From NCBI GenBank assembly GCA_963932145.1, contig OZ010586.1, positions 51,518,669 through 51,582,668 on the forward strand: a stretch of DNA of 64,000 nt. Reading direction: 5' to 3'. Below, in pieces: positions 33,185-45,119 of the stretch. The translations under genes and the position numbers were made by a program. Below the pieces are notes generated by a model that saw only the letters and a program-made list of their open reading frames with translations, did no database searches and was not told the DNA's origin. The first letter of the stretch is position 1; each line of letters begins with the position of its first letter. Source of the stretch: Acanthosepion lycidas. Its lineage: Eukaryota; Mollusca; Cephalopoda; Sepiida; Sepiidae.

Positions 33185-34355
33185 TACACATCTATATAAC
33201 AGTTGGGAAGAGAATGAGAAAGTGGAAAATCTCGTGAGTAATGCATTTCATCTCATAAAATAACTTCAGACTGATAATTGTTTTACTGATGGAACCTGTT
33301 TCAAGAAATACAGAGGTCAAACATTTAGGAATAATAATTAAAGGTTTATATGAACAAAAGGGAATCTTTTACAATACAATACACTCAATGCATTAGTATC
33401 ATAATAAGTCTGGTCATAATTTCAACTTAAAGAATGTGGTTTAAATTAAAAGAGGAAGTAATTTCAAGATTAAGATGTATTGAAAGTGCACTGATTTCAG
33501 AGGCATTCACAGTAAATTTATGTCCAGGATCATAAAGTATACAACCTTTCCTAACAAAATTACTCCTATTACAATGTAGCATAATTAAATATGTTATCAA
33601 TAAAAGAAAAAGAAAATTGATAAAAAGTTGAATAAGATTGATTATGGTAAACCTTTAGATCCACCAGAAGTCAAAATTTAAATTTAAAGCTGAGTGTCTT
33701 TGTATCTTTAATGTTTTAGAGTAAAACTGTAATCAGTGTTTGTTGTATTTCTCCTACCCACACCGATTTATACGAGAAGACTCCACCTATATATATAAAT
33801 ATATAAGACTGACTTAATTGATAAAGCCATTATTTGTCTAAAGAAGTTCTTTTTTGAAATGAAACATGTCATTAAAGATTTTTTTCCATTTTGTCATTTG
33901 CTTATCCATATAATAGAGCCACACATTTTTCCTGAATATTAACCAAATTGGCAATGCTTGAAAATACTGACTTGTTTTCTTTTTGCTACTTTAAAAATGT
34001 TAGTCTTCAAGAAATGTTTGATCAGCTAGGTTGTTTTTTTAGTACACATTCTATTGAGAGAAGTACATTTTTAAGAAGGCCAGATGGCTTGTGTAAAAAA
34101 ATTGTTACATATGTATAACACTTTAGGCTCAGCAGTTAAAAAGCCACCAAAATTAATAAGAATCCATTTCAAGTTCATGGAAAATTATTTTTTCATATAT
34201 ATTGATCAATGAGAGATGTGGTTTCATGCCCTAGTAATAACCGAAATGGAGGAATTTTGTGACCCTATATTTTTCTTAATAAATAGAACTTAGTTTTTTT
34301 TAGTACATGTTGTAAAACTAAAGGATAAGGAGAAGATATTTTGACAGCAAGAGGA
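33185..34355. other. No recognisable feature
   Basis: About 1.2 kb of AT-rich sequence; no element or gene recognised. Confidence 0.4.
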
Positions 34356-34360
34356 CAAGG

Positions 34361-34795
34361 TTAATTGACATCAAGGAAGAGACACTTGACAAGGCACCAG
34401 TTACCAGCCAGCTGCAGAGATCCTTTAAGTTCACAAGTGAAAATTCTCCTGTTGTTGGACAACAAAGAACAAAAAGAATTCAAAGAAATTTTCCCAAGTA
34501 TGAACTGTGAATTTAAAAGTGTCTTTTCTAGCATCACTATAGGTCTCAAAGATGCTTGTGGAGCAAGTAAAAGTAGGTGTTTTTGGGGTTTTTTTTGCAC
34601 CTTTGTTTTTTGAATGCTTCTTGTATTGTTTTCTCTTTTTGTCATTGAATCTTTGTCTTTTCCTGAACTGTAACCACTTTTTTTTCTTTTTTTTTTTTTT
34701 GATGGTAATCCTTTTTTAAAAGGAAACTTTTGTGCAAATTTTGTATTTGTACCTTTTTTTGTCTTTAATTTATGCAGTGGTTGAGTTATTTGCAT
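34361..34795 (-). CDS. Unidentified 144-codon open frame, lysine-rich
   Basis: It is the longest frame on the minus strand that is not clearly repeat. The first half is lysine-rich (KKKKRKKS, TKRENNTR, KVQKKPQK), read from T-rich plus-strand runs. The second half is hydrophobic and mixed (LLLLAPQASL, FCSLLSNNRR, GSLQLAGNWC). A stop lies directly before the first Met. I see no domain. The opposite strand has KILLLLDN near 34440, reminiscent of DDE transposases of the Tigger/pogo group, but nothing around it supports that. Probably a chance frame or a remnant; a real protein is possible but unsupported. Confidence 0.15.
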   Translation of the reverse strand: MQITQPLHKLKTKKGTNTKFAQKFPFKKGLPSKKKKRKKSGYSSGKDKDSMTKRENNTRSIQKTKVQKKPQKHLLLLAPQASLRPIVMLEKTLLNSQFILGKISLNSFCSLLSNNRRIFTCELKGSLQLAGNWCLVKCLFLDVN

Positions 34796-34799
34796 CTAT

Positions 34800-35265
34800 T
34801 TTGATCTCAAAGAGAAGAGAAGCATGATTTCTCTTTTCTCTTTCTATTCCAACTAAGTTTTTGTGTTTGGCACAAGAATTTAGATTTGGTAGGGAGTTTA
34901 GATTTTTATAATATTTTTGTTGTGAAGTATTTGTTTCTCTTTTTTTGTGGATATCAGTTCTGTGTTTGCATCTGCTGCAAATAAAATGGAAAAAATAATG
35001 ATAATGAGTTTGCTATAATTGTTACTGCTAAGTAGATAATCAAGTGTCCGTGACAGATATCATTTTAAACTGGTTAATCTCTCTTTGATAAAAAATAATA
35101 AAATTATCCTTGAGCTTGAAAGAATTCACTGATTTTGAGATTCAAAGATCAAATCATGAGTTCAATGACATTGGTATTTCCCTTGTATTAAAATATGCCA
35201 TTATTAAACATTTGTTATTTAATTCATATTACTTGTAAGCATTTATTTCATACACATGCACAACT
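34800..35265. other. No recognisable feature
   Basis: AT-rich spacer. Confidence 0.4.
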
Positions 35266-35269
35266 AAAA

Positions 35270-35895
35270 ATGGTGGTGCATCAAGCATTTCAGAAAAATG
35301 TTGAATTGGAACATGGTTAAATTTAAATAATTGCTCAACCCAGACCTCAAGTGGAACTCGTACATACAATCCAAAGATGCTGGAAAAATGATCAGTTCCC
35401 TGTACTGCACCAGCAAGTACCTGACTTCTTCTGCTATCCTCTATCTTTACAAGAGCACGATCATGCTGAAAAGGGAATACTGCTGCCATATACAGGCAGG
35501 AGCTGCCCAGTTTTCACTTTCTACTCTCAACAGAGTCAAAAAGAGTTTCTACACCCTTGTAGAGTACAAAATGTTTTCCACTCTACAACCCCCTTTCTCA
35601 CAGATGAGACATTCCAAGCCTCTAACTAAGACTCACTATGCCATTGTAGCAAACCACCCTTATTCTCTTCATATTTCTTTGGTGAGATGTAAGTTCCACA
35701 CATGCAGCAGCTTCTCATGAACAACTGCCTTGTGGAACCAACTCCCAAGTGATTGCTTCCTTGATCTCTACACCCTTAACTTGTACATGCCTAGGGTTAG
35801 CCATTATCTTTCTCATATTTGCATAAGCTATGCATCTTACTCTTACCTTGGATCTTGTATAGGGTGAACATGATTGTAAAAAAAAAAAAAATCTA
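35270..35895 (+). mobile_element. LINE B copy (C-terminal domain, poly(A) tail)
   Basis: A 130-codon open stretch (35331-35720) reads LNPDLKWNSYIQS, DAGKMISSLYCTSKYLTSSA, LYKSTI, EYCCHIQAGAA and LNRVKK, the region after the RT domain in jockey/CR1-like LINEs. The 3' end reads CTTGTATAGGGTGAACATGA then TTGTAAAAAAAAAAAAA (to about 35892). The family differs from LINE A in sequence and 3' end but has the same architecture. 5'-truncated; no RT. Confidence 0.85.
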
Positions 35896-35899
35896 GAAG

Positions 35900-36084
35900 C
35901 CTCTGTGGCAGGACTGATATAGCAACTGTTATATTAAAACAGGCTTCCCAAGAAAAATACATATAAGTTAACCTATAAATAGGTTAACTCTTGAAAGAAG
36001 AATCAGCATATTGCTTTTACACAATTACCCTTGAAAAAGGTATGAATCAATCTTTTCTCTCCTTAACTAGCGAGGAAGACAGTC
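35900..36084. other. No recognisable feature
   Basis: Short spacer with a small inverted AGTTAACCTATAAATAGGTTAACT (35967-35990), nothing more. Confidence 0.4.
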
Positions 36085-36262
36085 TTTCTAGCCTTGGTTG
36101 TTAACCAGTTTAGTAGAAGAGTCACTCTGAATTTAAAACTCGTTGGACATAGGATTGGCAACTCCAACCCATAAAAATTACTTGCTACAGAAACTTCAGC
36201 ATTAACATCAAATGTGATGAGGCTGTGGTGTGGCGATGGCCCTATGATGTTCTGTTGACTAT
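36085..36262 (+). mobile_element. 5S-derived SINE body, copy 4 (3' half)
   Basis: The plus strand reads TTTCTAGCCTTGGTTGTTAA, ACTCGTTGGACATAGGATTG, GGCAACTCCAAC and GGCCCTATGATGTTCTGTTG. These are the complement of 58890-58860 and of 19560-19440, so this copy is in the opposite orientation to the others. Confidence 0.65.
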
Positions 36263-36604
36263 AAATCATCATCAGAGTAGCAACAATAGCACCAAAAACA
36301 TTCTACATACCCTCAGATATATACAGATATATCTTAATAGTATTTATCTTTTCCCTAAGTGACTAAAAGAACATATTCAGTATATATTTTGTATGTTTTC
36401 AAATTTCAAATTGGAGTGTGCCACTTCATTTTATTTTGTTATAAATTAATTTGAAAATTTTGCCCAATTAAAACACTTATCACTTTGATTAAATAAATTC
36501 AAACAGGGGGCCTACTAACATGTATAAAAAGACTACAGTAAAAATTAATCACTATTCTTACTGCTCACTTTCATATTCAACTTTATTCACTCCTTTTTGT
36601 ATCC

Positions 36605-36962
36605 TGGGTATGACGATAAACTACATCTGGCAGCAAGGTCACTTCTTAATTGCTGTTGTTCCCAGGTCCATCTTAACCGAGGGTGGTAGCACTCATTAGG
36701 GTCCCAGCTATGGGAAAATAGTTAACCTCACCAAACTGGGGTCAAAACACTATGAAAGTATAAAAATACATTTTTATAGTAAAAATACCAGCCACACATT
36801 TTCATAGTGAAAAAATATTTTTGTAAAAAAAAAAATCAAATCAAATTTTACAAGTAATATATTTTTGTAAAAGAAATTCCTAATGCTTCCAAAAAAATTA
36901 AATTTCAGCATTAAATGACCCATAAGGAGTTGATATGCCACTAAGCAAACAAACAAAAAAAT
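36605..36962 (+). repeat. Interspersed repeat R3, copy 2
   Basis: Better preserved copy of the repeat at 18340-18710: CTTCTTAATTGCTGTTGTTC, TAGGGTCCCAGCTATGGG, GGTCAAAACACTATGAAAGT and the end CATTAAATGACCCATAAGGA. No coding capacity. Confidence 0.65.
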
Positions 36963-36994
36963 CACTCCTTTTCTGTTCATTCTTTTCCTTTATT

Positions 36995-37370
36995 CAGGGT
37001 GTTTCTAAAGTCTGGAGACATAAGCAAAAATGCATATTTTCAAAAAATTAAATTTTTCACAACATTTTATTGAATTGGAATATTAACTAATAACATCTTC
37101 AATATGATTTCCATCATTTGTAGTGCAAAGGTTGATGCACTTTGCAAGATTCAAATGAATTTGACGCAATAACTTCACATTTTAACACATTCACTCCTTA
37201 TGCATCAAGTGTATTTCATTTGTGATTTTCATTAGGTACATATTCTTCTTTAGCATACTCCCAAAAATGAAGCCAATTCTTTCTTGAAACAAAACTATGT
37301 TTAATCAGTAGAGGTAAAAATAATATAGTTAATGAGATTTTCTGTGTGTCCAGACTTTAGGGACACTCTG
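36995..37370. mobile_element. mariner-like deletion derivative with inverted ends
   Basis: The left end CAGGGTGTTTCTAAAGTCTGG pairs with the right end, whose reverse complement is CAGAGTGTCCCTAAAGTCTGG; TA follows on the right. The 376-base interior keeps a minus-strand scrap like LRQIHLNLAKCI then DGNHIEDV, similar to the C-terminal end of IS630/mariner-type transposases (R.D.C....G.HIE). It was once an autonomous element, now internally deleted. Confidence 0.7.
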
Positions 37371-37374
37371 TATG

Positions 37375-38095
37375 CTTGCAAGATTATCAGTTTCGTATTG
37401 TATTAATATCAGACATTAGAATATCAAGATGCATTAATCCTCATCAAAGTCATAACATTGTCTGCGTCTGTTTATCTCAAAGTCTAAAATTTTTGTATTG
37501 TAAATTTATTATAATTTATTTATTTGCCTTCATCAATCTTTTGTGAATTTACATTGAAAATTTAGTTTCTTCAATAAAAAATGTAAGAGCAACTCAACTA
37601 AATACATTAAGCTCTTAACACTTTAATATCATCAAAATTTTAGACAATAAATTAATTCAAAAATCTGTTTATTTACATCATGATATTTCTTCACTGAAAG
37701 AGAAATGTGAAATTCTTATTTATAGTTTTGAAATGAAAATGATTTTGCATTACAAGAATAAGTTTAAAAATTCAGGGAGACATTCTTTTGCTGTCCTAGA
37801 ACTGTTTATAGTAAATTTGTTGACACAAGGCAATTTGATACTGAGTTCAAATTTTTTTCTTTGTCTCCAGTCATGAATGGAAAGCAAAATAACCAAAATT
37901 TATCAAGTATCTTTAAGTATATGATTATATGAGATCAAGGATTAGATTTCATACAAGTATATATCTATGTTATAGGACTTTAAAACTGCTGGCTTGAATA
38001 TATAAAGGTCTTGAACAAAAGATCTATCATATTGAAAACTTCAAAAACCCAGTATTTAGAATTAAAATATTTTTAATTTTTCTTATTTTATTGCT
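37375..38095. other. No recognisable feature
   Basis: AT-rich spacer. Confidence 0.4.
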
Positions 38096-38096
38096 T

Positions 38097-38540
38097 AAAT
38101 GTTATTTTTAGTAGATACCCATACTTTATCTATTAAACACTATATTTATTTATTTCTATCTACTGACATGAATATTCGAGAAATCTTATTAGAAAAAGAT
38201 ACATTCTCTAGCAGAACTGAACCTGCATTCCCCTAGAGGAAACTGTCATTAGATGTAATGTCCTTTAAACTCTTGGCTACAGAGAATGTAAAATTTAAGC
38301 AATAAAATAAAATATGTTGGATTAATAAATGAAAAATCAATTCCTAAAAATTGTCTTTATGTTAGGATACAAACAGAGCAGAGAGGTATATTTTGAGAAT
38401 CAAGAAAGATCTGGGTTGAAAAGCAATATTCAGGATTCGGGCTTTGTTTGGGCATTAGGTTCTCTGTAGCTGAGAGGTTAAAGGACATCAGATCTAATGA
38501 CAGTTTCCCAAGGAGAATGTAGAAAAAATCCATTCCTAAA
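38097..38540. mobile_element. Inverted pair of tRNA(class II)-SINE-like sequences
   Basis: The left part (38097-38275) reads on the minus strand as a tRNA-like head: box A TAGCCAAGAGTTTAAAGG, variable arm TTTCCTCTAGGGGAATGC and box B AGGTTCAGTTC. ATTCTCTAGCAG and TTTCTCGAATATTCATG-type sequence and GGGTATCTACTAAAAATAAC follow it. The right part (38283-38540) is on the plus strand and matches 20563-20800, with a second tRNA-like stretch at about 38460-38535 (GTAGCTGAGAGGTTAAAGG). The head-to-head layout recalls the FB1 palindrome. Confidence 0.65.
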
Positions 38541-38560
38541 ACTGAAAATAATGTCAAATA

Positions 38561-38565
<5 letters not shown>

Positions 38566-38621
<56 letters not shown>

Positions 38622-38632
38622 TATATATATAT
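38566..38632. repeat. (CT)n(CA)n(TA)n compound microsatellite
   Basis: About 19 CT units, then CA and TA runs. Confidence 0.95.
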
Positions 38633-38634
38633 AT

Positions 38635-38762
38635 CACTTTAAATGTTATTTTTAGTGGATACCCATTTGAGTAGACACAATGTTTATTTTATTTTATCTA
38701 TCAGTCTAAATATCTGAGAAATCTTAATAAAGAAAAATGTGTCTTCTGGCAAGGTACATATG
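38635..38762 (-). mobile_element. tRNA-SINE 3' part, minus strand
   Basis: The complement reads ACATTTTTCTTTATTAAGAT, TTTCTCAGATATTTAGACTG and CAAATGGGTATCCACTAAAA, the section after the tRNA-like head in the copies at 20.8 and 38.2 kb. The head itself is missing. Confidence 0.65.
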
Positions 38763-38766
38763 AATA

Positions 38767-39167
38767 TATATATATATATATATATATATAATAGCTCACA
38801 CTGACAAAATGACTCAATGTCTCATGCACTATGTAATCATCGGATACAAATGAACTGGTCATGATCTGGGTATTGCAGTTTCATGGTGTTAGTTGAATAA
38901 ATTATTACTGTTATTACACTTAAAATTAAAAATTAGAAATTCTAATTTCAATTGAGAATATGACTATCATAGATCGTTGCTAGTTAAAAATACGTTAAGT
39001 GTCAAGTGGGATATTAAGCAGATCATGACCAGTTCATTTGTACCTGATGATTGCATAGTGCATGAAACTCCAAGTTGTACTGTCTACATGGGGTATTATG
39101 TATCTTGATTAATATATACTTAATAGCTCTGTTATTTTGCTTTGAGCACTGTTTTATTAATACAAAA

Positions 39168-39201
<34 letters not shown>
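38767..39201. mobile_element. Foldback element FB3 between (TA)n tracts
   Basis: Left arm about 38806-38895 (CATGCACTATGTAATCATCG, ACAAATGAACTGGTCATGAT) and right arm about 38990-39085, its complement (ATCATGACCAGTTCATTTGT, GATGATTGCATAGTGCATGA). The spacer is about 100 bases. TA microsatellites lie on both sides (38767-38791 and 39171-39201). No coding capacity. Confidence 0.8.
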
Positions 39202-39204
<3 letters not shown>

Positions 39205-39240
39205 CACTTGCATGTACATTTATTTATATTTATCTATTTG

Positions 39241-39274
<34 letters not shown>

Positions 39275-39279
<5 letters not shown>

Positions 39280-39851
39280 GTAGGTGGAAAGAAACTCCTT
39301 ATTTAAAATTGTTAATAACTCTATTAATTATTGGTTGATTTTCATGTTTTATCTTGAACCGTATAATGGTAGAAGTACAGATCAGTGTTAAAATTCTACA
39401 TAATCACCAGTGTTGTCTACCAGTGTTTGTAATTCTCTGGGTATATCTTTAACTGACTTCATTTCCTGTAGCTTTTTCTTCTGGATGTTTAAGGACAACT
39501 GTTTCTGTGGGGATCTATCACAGATCCCATACTCATCAGCTTGAAATGATAATTTCTGATGGTTTTGGCATCTGCTGAAGCACAAGTTCCCTGAACACTA
39601 TGTCACCATCTTTACATTTTTACCACAAACTGCCCCGCTTTGTAATGGGATGCTATCTGAGTATGTTCATGCAGTGCCAGGTAGTGTACCATTCTGAGCT
39701 ATACTTTGCCACTCTGACTTATAAACAAAAATTAGCAATGAAATTCTACCATTTTCAGGATCACAATATATTTTGTTTCAAGCAAATGTGGTGATAGTAA
39801 CAAAAGTTATAAATAGTTTTCAATTGGGAGTTTCTTTCCACCTATCCTGTA
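39275..39851. mobile_element. DNA transposon remnant with 40-bp imperfect inverted ends
   Basis: The left end GGTAGGTGGAAAGAAACTCC (39279) is mirrored at the right by sequence whose complement is GGATAGGTGGAAAGAAACTC. Similarity extends about 40 bases inward (TTAAAATTGTTAATAACT versus AATTGAAAACTATTTATAAC). TATA is present at both borders, so a TA-type target duplication is plausible. Inside, a 65-codon minus-strand frame (39388-39585: CFSRCQNHQKLSFQADEYGI, RELQTLVDNTGDYVEF) ends just before the left repeat, as the C-terminus of a transposase would. I cannot name the family. Confidence 0.65.
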
Positions 39852-39854
39852 TAT

Positions 39855-40310
39855 GCAGGTATGTGGTGGGTGAGAGAACTTATGATATTTTAATCTCATT
39901 TTCATTGCAGATTTGTTTACATAAAACTTTGTGTATCATCAGAAAAACACGTCGCTACTTTTCAGTGCATCAAATTTCATGAACAGTTATTTATGAGTCA
40001 AGGAGCAAAAAATATGTAACAAAGGCAAAACATATATGTATTTTTACTTTCTTCTTTTTTACTAAATTATGAGAAGCAATCTCCTATAATTTAATTGTTA
40101 CAACACATGTAAATAGATGCCTTCATTAAAATGTAATGAAGCTCTAATAAGATAATAATAACTATAAATAAACAACTCCACTTAAATAATGTATTTGCCT
40201 CAAAATTACTCTGCATATAGATTTCTTCTTTACAAAATAGAATCTCATCAAAAGTTACAAATACTGTATGAATTCCTGGGATTAGGAGTTACCATTATTT
40301 ACATTCAATC
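39855..40310. other. No recognisable feature
   Basis: AT-rich spacer. Open stretches of 69-70 codons have no motif. Confidence 0.4.
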
Positions 40311-40314
40311 TAAT

Positions 40315-42145
40315 ATCCTCACTTTGCCCAGTATACACTGCCATATAAGAAGTTTAATACTCTTATCTTTGTTCATAATGAGTTTTTTTTCTGTTTCTTA
40401 ATGCTTTCTGTAGTGATATGTAAATGACTGCCTAATTAACAAATCTAAGAAATAGATTATATAAATGCCTAATCAGTAATAGTAGAGCAGCTCCCGATAT
40501 GCGAGATAAACAATTACCACTGGACTGATAAAATATGAAGGAAATTACACTTTATAACATTTTGCTTAACTTTTAGAAGGCATCTTTCACTCTCGCAATA
40601 TGTCTACAGATTTCAAAGTTGCATTTTCCATTTTCTGTTAAAACACTTCACAGATATTTAAATTTTCATACTTGCTTGATTTTGGGGTCCTCAATTTGTA
40701 GTTTGCATATTGTATTGTTCATCTTCCTAACAACCATACATTCTATTTTCTTACAATTGAGGTTTAGTCCTTTCTTCTTGCTTTCCTTTACTACCTTCTG
40801 TAGGAGTTCCTGTAGTTTCTTTTCCATGTTACCAAGATCTGCAATGCAATACCTGCATATCTTGAATTGTTAAAATTGTGACCACCAATAATGAACTTTT
40901 GAAGGACTTCTAATTCTCTCTAGATCACCTCATTGTAATTTTAAATAAGTCTGGTGAGAAGTCATATCCTTGTCTTATGCTCCTTTCTATTTTTGTATAT
41001 TTGCTAAATTCCTTTTCTATCTCTATGCAGGAGATTTTCTCCCAGTATCAGTTCTGGATCATTCTAATATGTTTCCCAAATAAATCAAACTTATCCAGCA
41101 GTTTAAACAGTTCTTTGTGACATACATTTTCTTATGCTTTTGCATAATCTATAAAATATAAAAAGAGCAATACAAATGCATTTGTACCTGACTTCTTATG
41201 CAAGGCTATGGAAATGGATCTATTAAGGTCTTCAGGTATATCACCGCTGTTGTATATTCCATTTATTATGCATGCAATTTTGTCAATGCCAAAATCATCT
41301 AAAGCTGCCAGCATCTCTATTACAATTTCATCTGATCCTGCTGCTTTGTTCCTGTTCAATTTGGCCAGTGCTGATTTTAATTCAGATTTTAATATTTATA
41401 GTCCTTTGATATTTCTGTGTATTGCTGGTTGACCTCTTTCATCAAATGAGTTCTTCAATGTATTCATTCCATCTTTGGAGTATTTATTCTTTCTCTATTA
41501 TCAGCAATCCTTCTTTAAACATTATATTATGCATCCTTTTGATGAGCATATCTTTTGTTTTGTTATTTATCTTATTCTTTTATGCACATCTGCCTTATCC
41601 GCAATACTCATTCTTTCTATTTCTGCACATTATTTTTTAGCCATTCCTCTTTTTCCTGTCTGCATTTGTTTGTAATTTCTTTGTGCAATGTCATGTATTC
41701 TGTGTCATACTTTGGCATTGTTTTCTGTCTCCTTTTCATCATATTGAGAATTTTATCTGTCATTCTCATCTTTTTCCTTATTTAGTTATCCTTGAGAAAA
41801 TCTCATTTGCTGATTCTCTTAATGTGTCACATTTTGAATTTCCATTCTTATTAATCAATTTTATTTGCTTTTAACTCAAAATTCAAGAGTATTTTCATAT
41901 TACAATTTGACCTTCTTTAATTTCCTTGGTTTTATTTTAAGATAATATATCTCTGAAAGGTAATCACTCCCACAGTCAGCTCTTCAGTATGTTTTTCCAT
42001 GTAAAACTGCATTCTTGAATCTCTTATTGATCATAAATGTAGTTGATCTGTTTTTTGTTTCCCCTCCTGGGATTCTATATATCCACAAGCATTTTGGGTT
42101 TTCTTGAAACCACGTTTTGGCTATTACCTAGATGTTTACCTTGCA
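40315..42145 (-). mobile_element. RTE-type LINE, longest copy (endonuclease C-term to RT palm)
   Basis: Read on the minus strand from about 42145: the end of the apurinic endonuclease (TWFQENPK.LWIYRIPGGETK, a worn NQIDYI, INKRFKNAVLHGKTY, then ADCGSDY for the catalytic SDH), a linker with RRQKTMPKYDTEY-like and DERGQPAIHRNIKGL, and the RT fingers NRNKAAGSDEIVIEMLAALD with IYNSGDIPEDLNRSI (open for 75 codons, 41132-41359). An internal deletion joins KKSGTNAF to FIDYAKA, removing the segment between them. The palm follows (KYTKIERSIRQG), then the region up to KYLGS near 40330. A 150-base block at 40406-40555 is foreign. Many stops. Confidence 0.85.
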
Positions 42146-42149
42146 CCAC

Positions 42150-43110
42150 AGATGTGACAAGCTAGGCACTGGCCATCTAAGCATTTCATACCACTTCCCA
42201 AATGAGTCTACCAATAGAAGACAACAATCTTGCTTTCCCTTCCAAGGCCAATGTACTGATGATGAAGGGTACCATGCTGATGACATAAGAGCTAAAGAGT
42301 GCAGTATAATTTGGAAGACATTTTATTTACTTATTCTTAGTAGATGAGACTGTGTTACAAAAATGAATTCTAACTCAAATATATAATTTCCTAAATAATC
42401 CTTTATTTGAACCTAGCCAATTTTTTTTACATAAACTTTCCAAAAACTTTAAATTCTGCAAAAGCAATGTGAAAATGAAAATGCTTCTCATATATTAATT
42501 CAAATGTATTTTTAGCATGATTTATTACTATTGAATTCCTTTTATTTCTTATTCCTTTTTACATCACTTTTGATTGGGCAATGGGATAAACTGTGTTTTC
42601 TATTACAAGTGTTTTTTTTTCATTTAGTAATAACAAACATTTATTTATTAATTTTATTGAATTCTGATTATATTAGAATTTACTCCTATAAAACAGATAC
42701 ATATTATAGGGATGCAAAAGGTGATTATATTCCTTTGGTTGAGATGAAGTCAGGAAGGTTGCATGATGACCAGTTAAGTGATGTCTTTCATAGAGAGCTC
42801 ATGTCAGTTGCTTTTTATCTTGCCTTGAGGCAATATGTGTCTTCTTACACAAGTTGAGATGTAGGTCATGGAGAAGACAGATATCACAAGCCAATAGCAG
42901 CAGAGCATACAGAAGAAACCCCTTGGTCGCACCAGAAACATAAAGAACACCACCAACCTACACATTTTTTCCATTGGGAAATATTACACATAAGATCCTC
43001 TTACTTTTCGTTTGTTCTATACATATACTATGATTTCTATGTGTGGGACATTTTTCTGCATACAATGTGTGAATGTATGTGCAATCCCCTGCCACATCAG
43101 CCACCAAGAA
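42150..43110. other. No recognised gene; 108-codon open stretch
   Basis: A plus-strand frame at 42531-42857 begins hydrophobic and ends DAKGDYIPLVEMKSGRLHDD, DQLSDVFHRE, LALRQYVSS. The last 50 residues have a more protein-like composition than the rest, but I do not recognise them and no neighbour supports a gene. They may be a scrap of an unrecognised element. The rest is AT-rich spacer. Confidence 0.2.
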
Positions 43111-43114
43111 AGGG

Positions 43115-43175
43115 AGGTAACACAGTTTTGGTGGCTAAGGCAGTACTGCCACCCCTGGTACCACCAGCAGTTTTT
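43115..43175 (-). mobile_element. Degenerate copy of the 17.6-kb GC-rich SINE
   Basis: The plus strand reads CACAGTTTTGGTGGCTAAGG, then CAGTACTGCCACCCCTGGTA and CCACCAG, the complement of the middle of the SINE at 17648 (CGCCTGGGGTGGCAGTCCCG, CCATAGCCACCAAAACCGTG). No tail or target duplication visible. Confidence 0.6.
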
Positions 43176-43179
43176 GCCA

Positions 43180-44450
43180 CCAGACAGGGTATTGTTTTTT
43201 TGTGTAGATATGTCAGTCTGTGATTTTTTTTTTGCAACTGCAAGTTAGATTTTCACTGTTGTTAAAAGCATTTGCTTTTGATTTTACACAATGTACCCAG
43301 AGTGACAATTATCACTAATATAGAATGGAAGGTAAACAGATGCATTTCACATCAGAAGTAGCATTGTGTTGCAAACATGGTTTTAATTAACTTTGTTTAT
43401 TTTGGATCTTGAACAGATCCAACTCGATGCCTGTTGAGCTGTGGTCTGAAGACAATGTGAAGCACACTTCAGGCACTGGCCAGTGATGCCCACCTTCAAA
43501 AGGAAGGAAATGATTGGCTGTCCAAGTAATCCATTGTATCCAACCTAAATAGGTAGCACATGACATGTACACCTCTTTTCCATGCAGTAAGATTGCAATG
43601 ACTTGTAGCAGTTTTACTTTCTCTTGTCTGCCTCTGCACTGTTTTCCACTCAGAGAAAAATGAAATAATAATAAATAAAATAATAAATAACAGTGCATTT
43701 TTGTCATTCCTTCCTTTTAGCTAATCTGTTCTGTCAGTAGTATTTTAGCATTACAATATCATGGATATAATAATGCGTATAATGGGGGAATGGTTTCTTA
43801 TCTAGCATCCTCATTAATATAATTGGCTTGAATCTAATAGTAGTATTATTATACATTATAAGTTAAATTCCTGTTTTAATAAAAAAATTTTCTTACTGAC
43901 AATGTAAAGAAAACAGTGATTTTGAACCTATAGTTATATTAAATTCATATTAATTTTTGCATTTGTAAAACAAACTTGTTAAATATGTAAACAAAAAAAC
44001 TCATTTTTGTTTCATGTAAAAAATATTCATGAATTAGTTGCCAAAACCTAGAAATAAAATGTGCACTTGAATGTAGATAGAAAATAAATGTCAATCATGT
44101 TTGATATTTCTATTTGAAATAGCTGCTTGAACATCAATGATAGTGACATACATAAAAAAAAAAGGTAATGGGGATATTATTGGTAGTCAGCTCAAAAAAA
44201 CTGCCCAAATAACTAGTGACATTGTCTTTGATATGACAATCTTGAGATGTCTTAAGTTTCTTGGTATTCTTTGATGTATTTTTGCTACTTGATGACTACA
44301 ATGCATATTGTTATTTTATGATGTAAAAGTTTTATTCATCAATATAGATATTTGAGCTACACAAAAGATGCTGAAAAATTCTTGGCCCAACCCACTTCCA
44401 ACCCTTTGATCAAATGACTGAACATCAGATCAAGATGAGAACATGTCACC
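43180..44450. other. No recognisable feature
   Basis: AT-rich. A 106-codon minus-strand frame at 43387-43707 (MTKMHCYLLF, HGKEVYMSCATYLGWIQW) has no known motif and no support from context; I treat it as chance. Confidence 0.35.
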
Positions 44451-44454
44451 CACT

Positions 44455-45117
44455 TTGTATAAAGTCATATGGACATCTCGGCTTCAGACATTTTTTCACT
44501 TTCATAATGTAGCTTCTCAATCATTTTTCTGTAAGTACCATGATAATTGTTCTGATGAGTTTTCCTCTTTGGTAGCTAGATATTATGAATTTAAGCACAA
44601 TACTAGATTGCTAGCTAGGTTTCATCATTTTACAGTTGAAATTGCTAGATGTAACCAAAAGTTCTATGCTAACAGTTTCTTCTTTCACAGTTCTCGCTTG
44701 TGGAACTCTCTTCTGGCTTCTTGCTTTCCAGTTCAGTTTGATCTTCAAAAATATAAATGTGATGTAAATTGCTATCATCTTAATTCCTGTACTTTTATTG
44801 TTTTGTCTCATTAACATTTAACACTCTGCATTATTAATATTATTTCCCTTTCTACTGCATTCTTTTTCAAGTTTCCTTATTGTTAATTTCACTCAAGTTG
44901 TTTTCTGTTACCACAGCAGGATATGACAACTATGAAATTCAAACACTATTGTTCAGGGTTCAGAGTCACCTTCAGTAGCAGGATAATTTTTTTACAACAA
45001 ATGAAGTCATATACAGAATGATAAAGATGTTTTCTTTTTCTCATATTCTTTCACATTTAGTAACCCCTTTCATCTTAGTGAATTTATTGCCTTGCTTAAG
45101 GTGAAATTATTAAAAAA
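44455..45117 (+). mobile_element. LINE A copy A4 (C-terminal domain and 3' UTR)
   Basis: A 123-codon open stretch (44443-44814) contains TSRLQTFFHFHNVASQSFF, DEFSSLVARYYEFKH, NTRLLARFHHFTVE and LWNSLLASCFP, FDLQKYKCDVN. It matches the last 120 codons of A1 without a stop, so this is one of the less damaged tails. The 3' UTR ends at TGCCTTGCTTAAGGTGAAAT, then TATTAAAAAACAAAAA (45117). A stretch near 44900-45040 is extra compared with A3. Confidence 0.8.
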
Positions 45118-45119
45118 CA

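Noticed and set aside
34361..34613. KILLLLDN on the plus strand as a Tigger/pogo transposase
   Set aside because: Eight residues alone, with no further catalytic block or terminal repeats nearby.
43387..43707. 106-codon minus-strand frame
   Set aside because: No recognised motif, no splice or promoter context, and the length is within chance for this amount of sequence.
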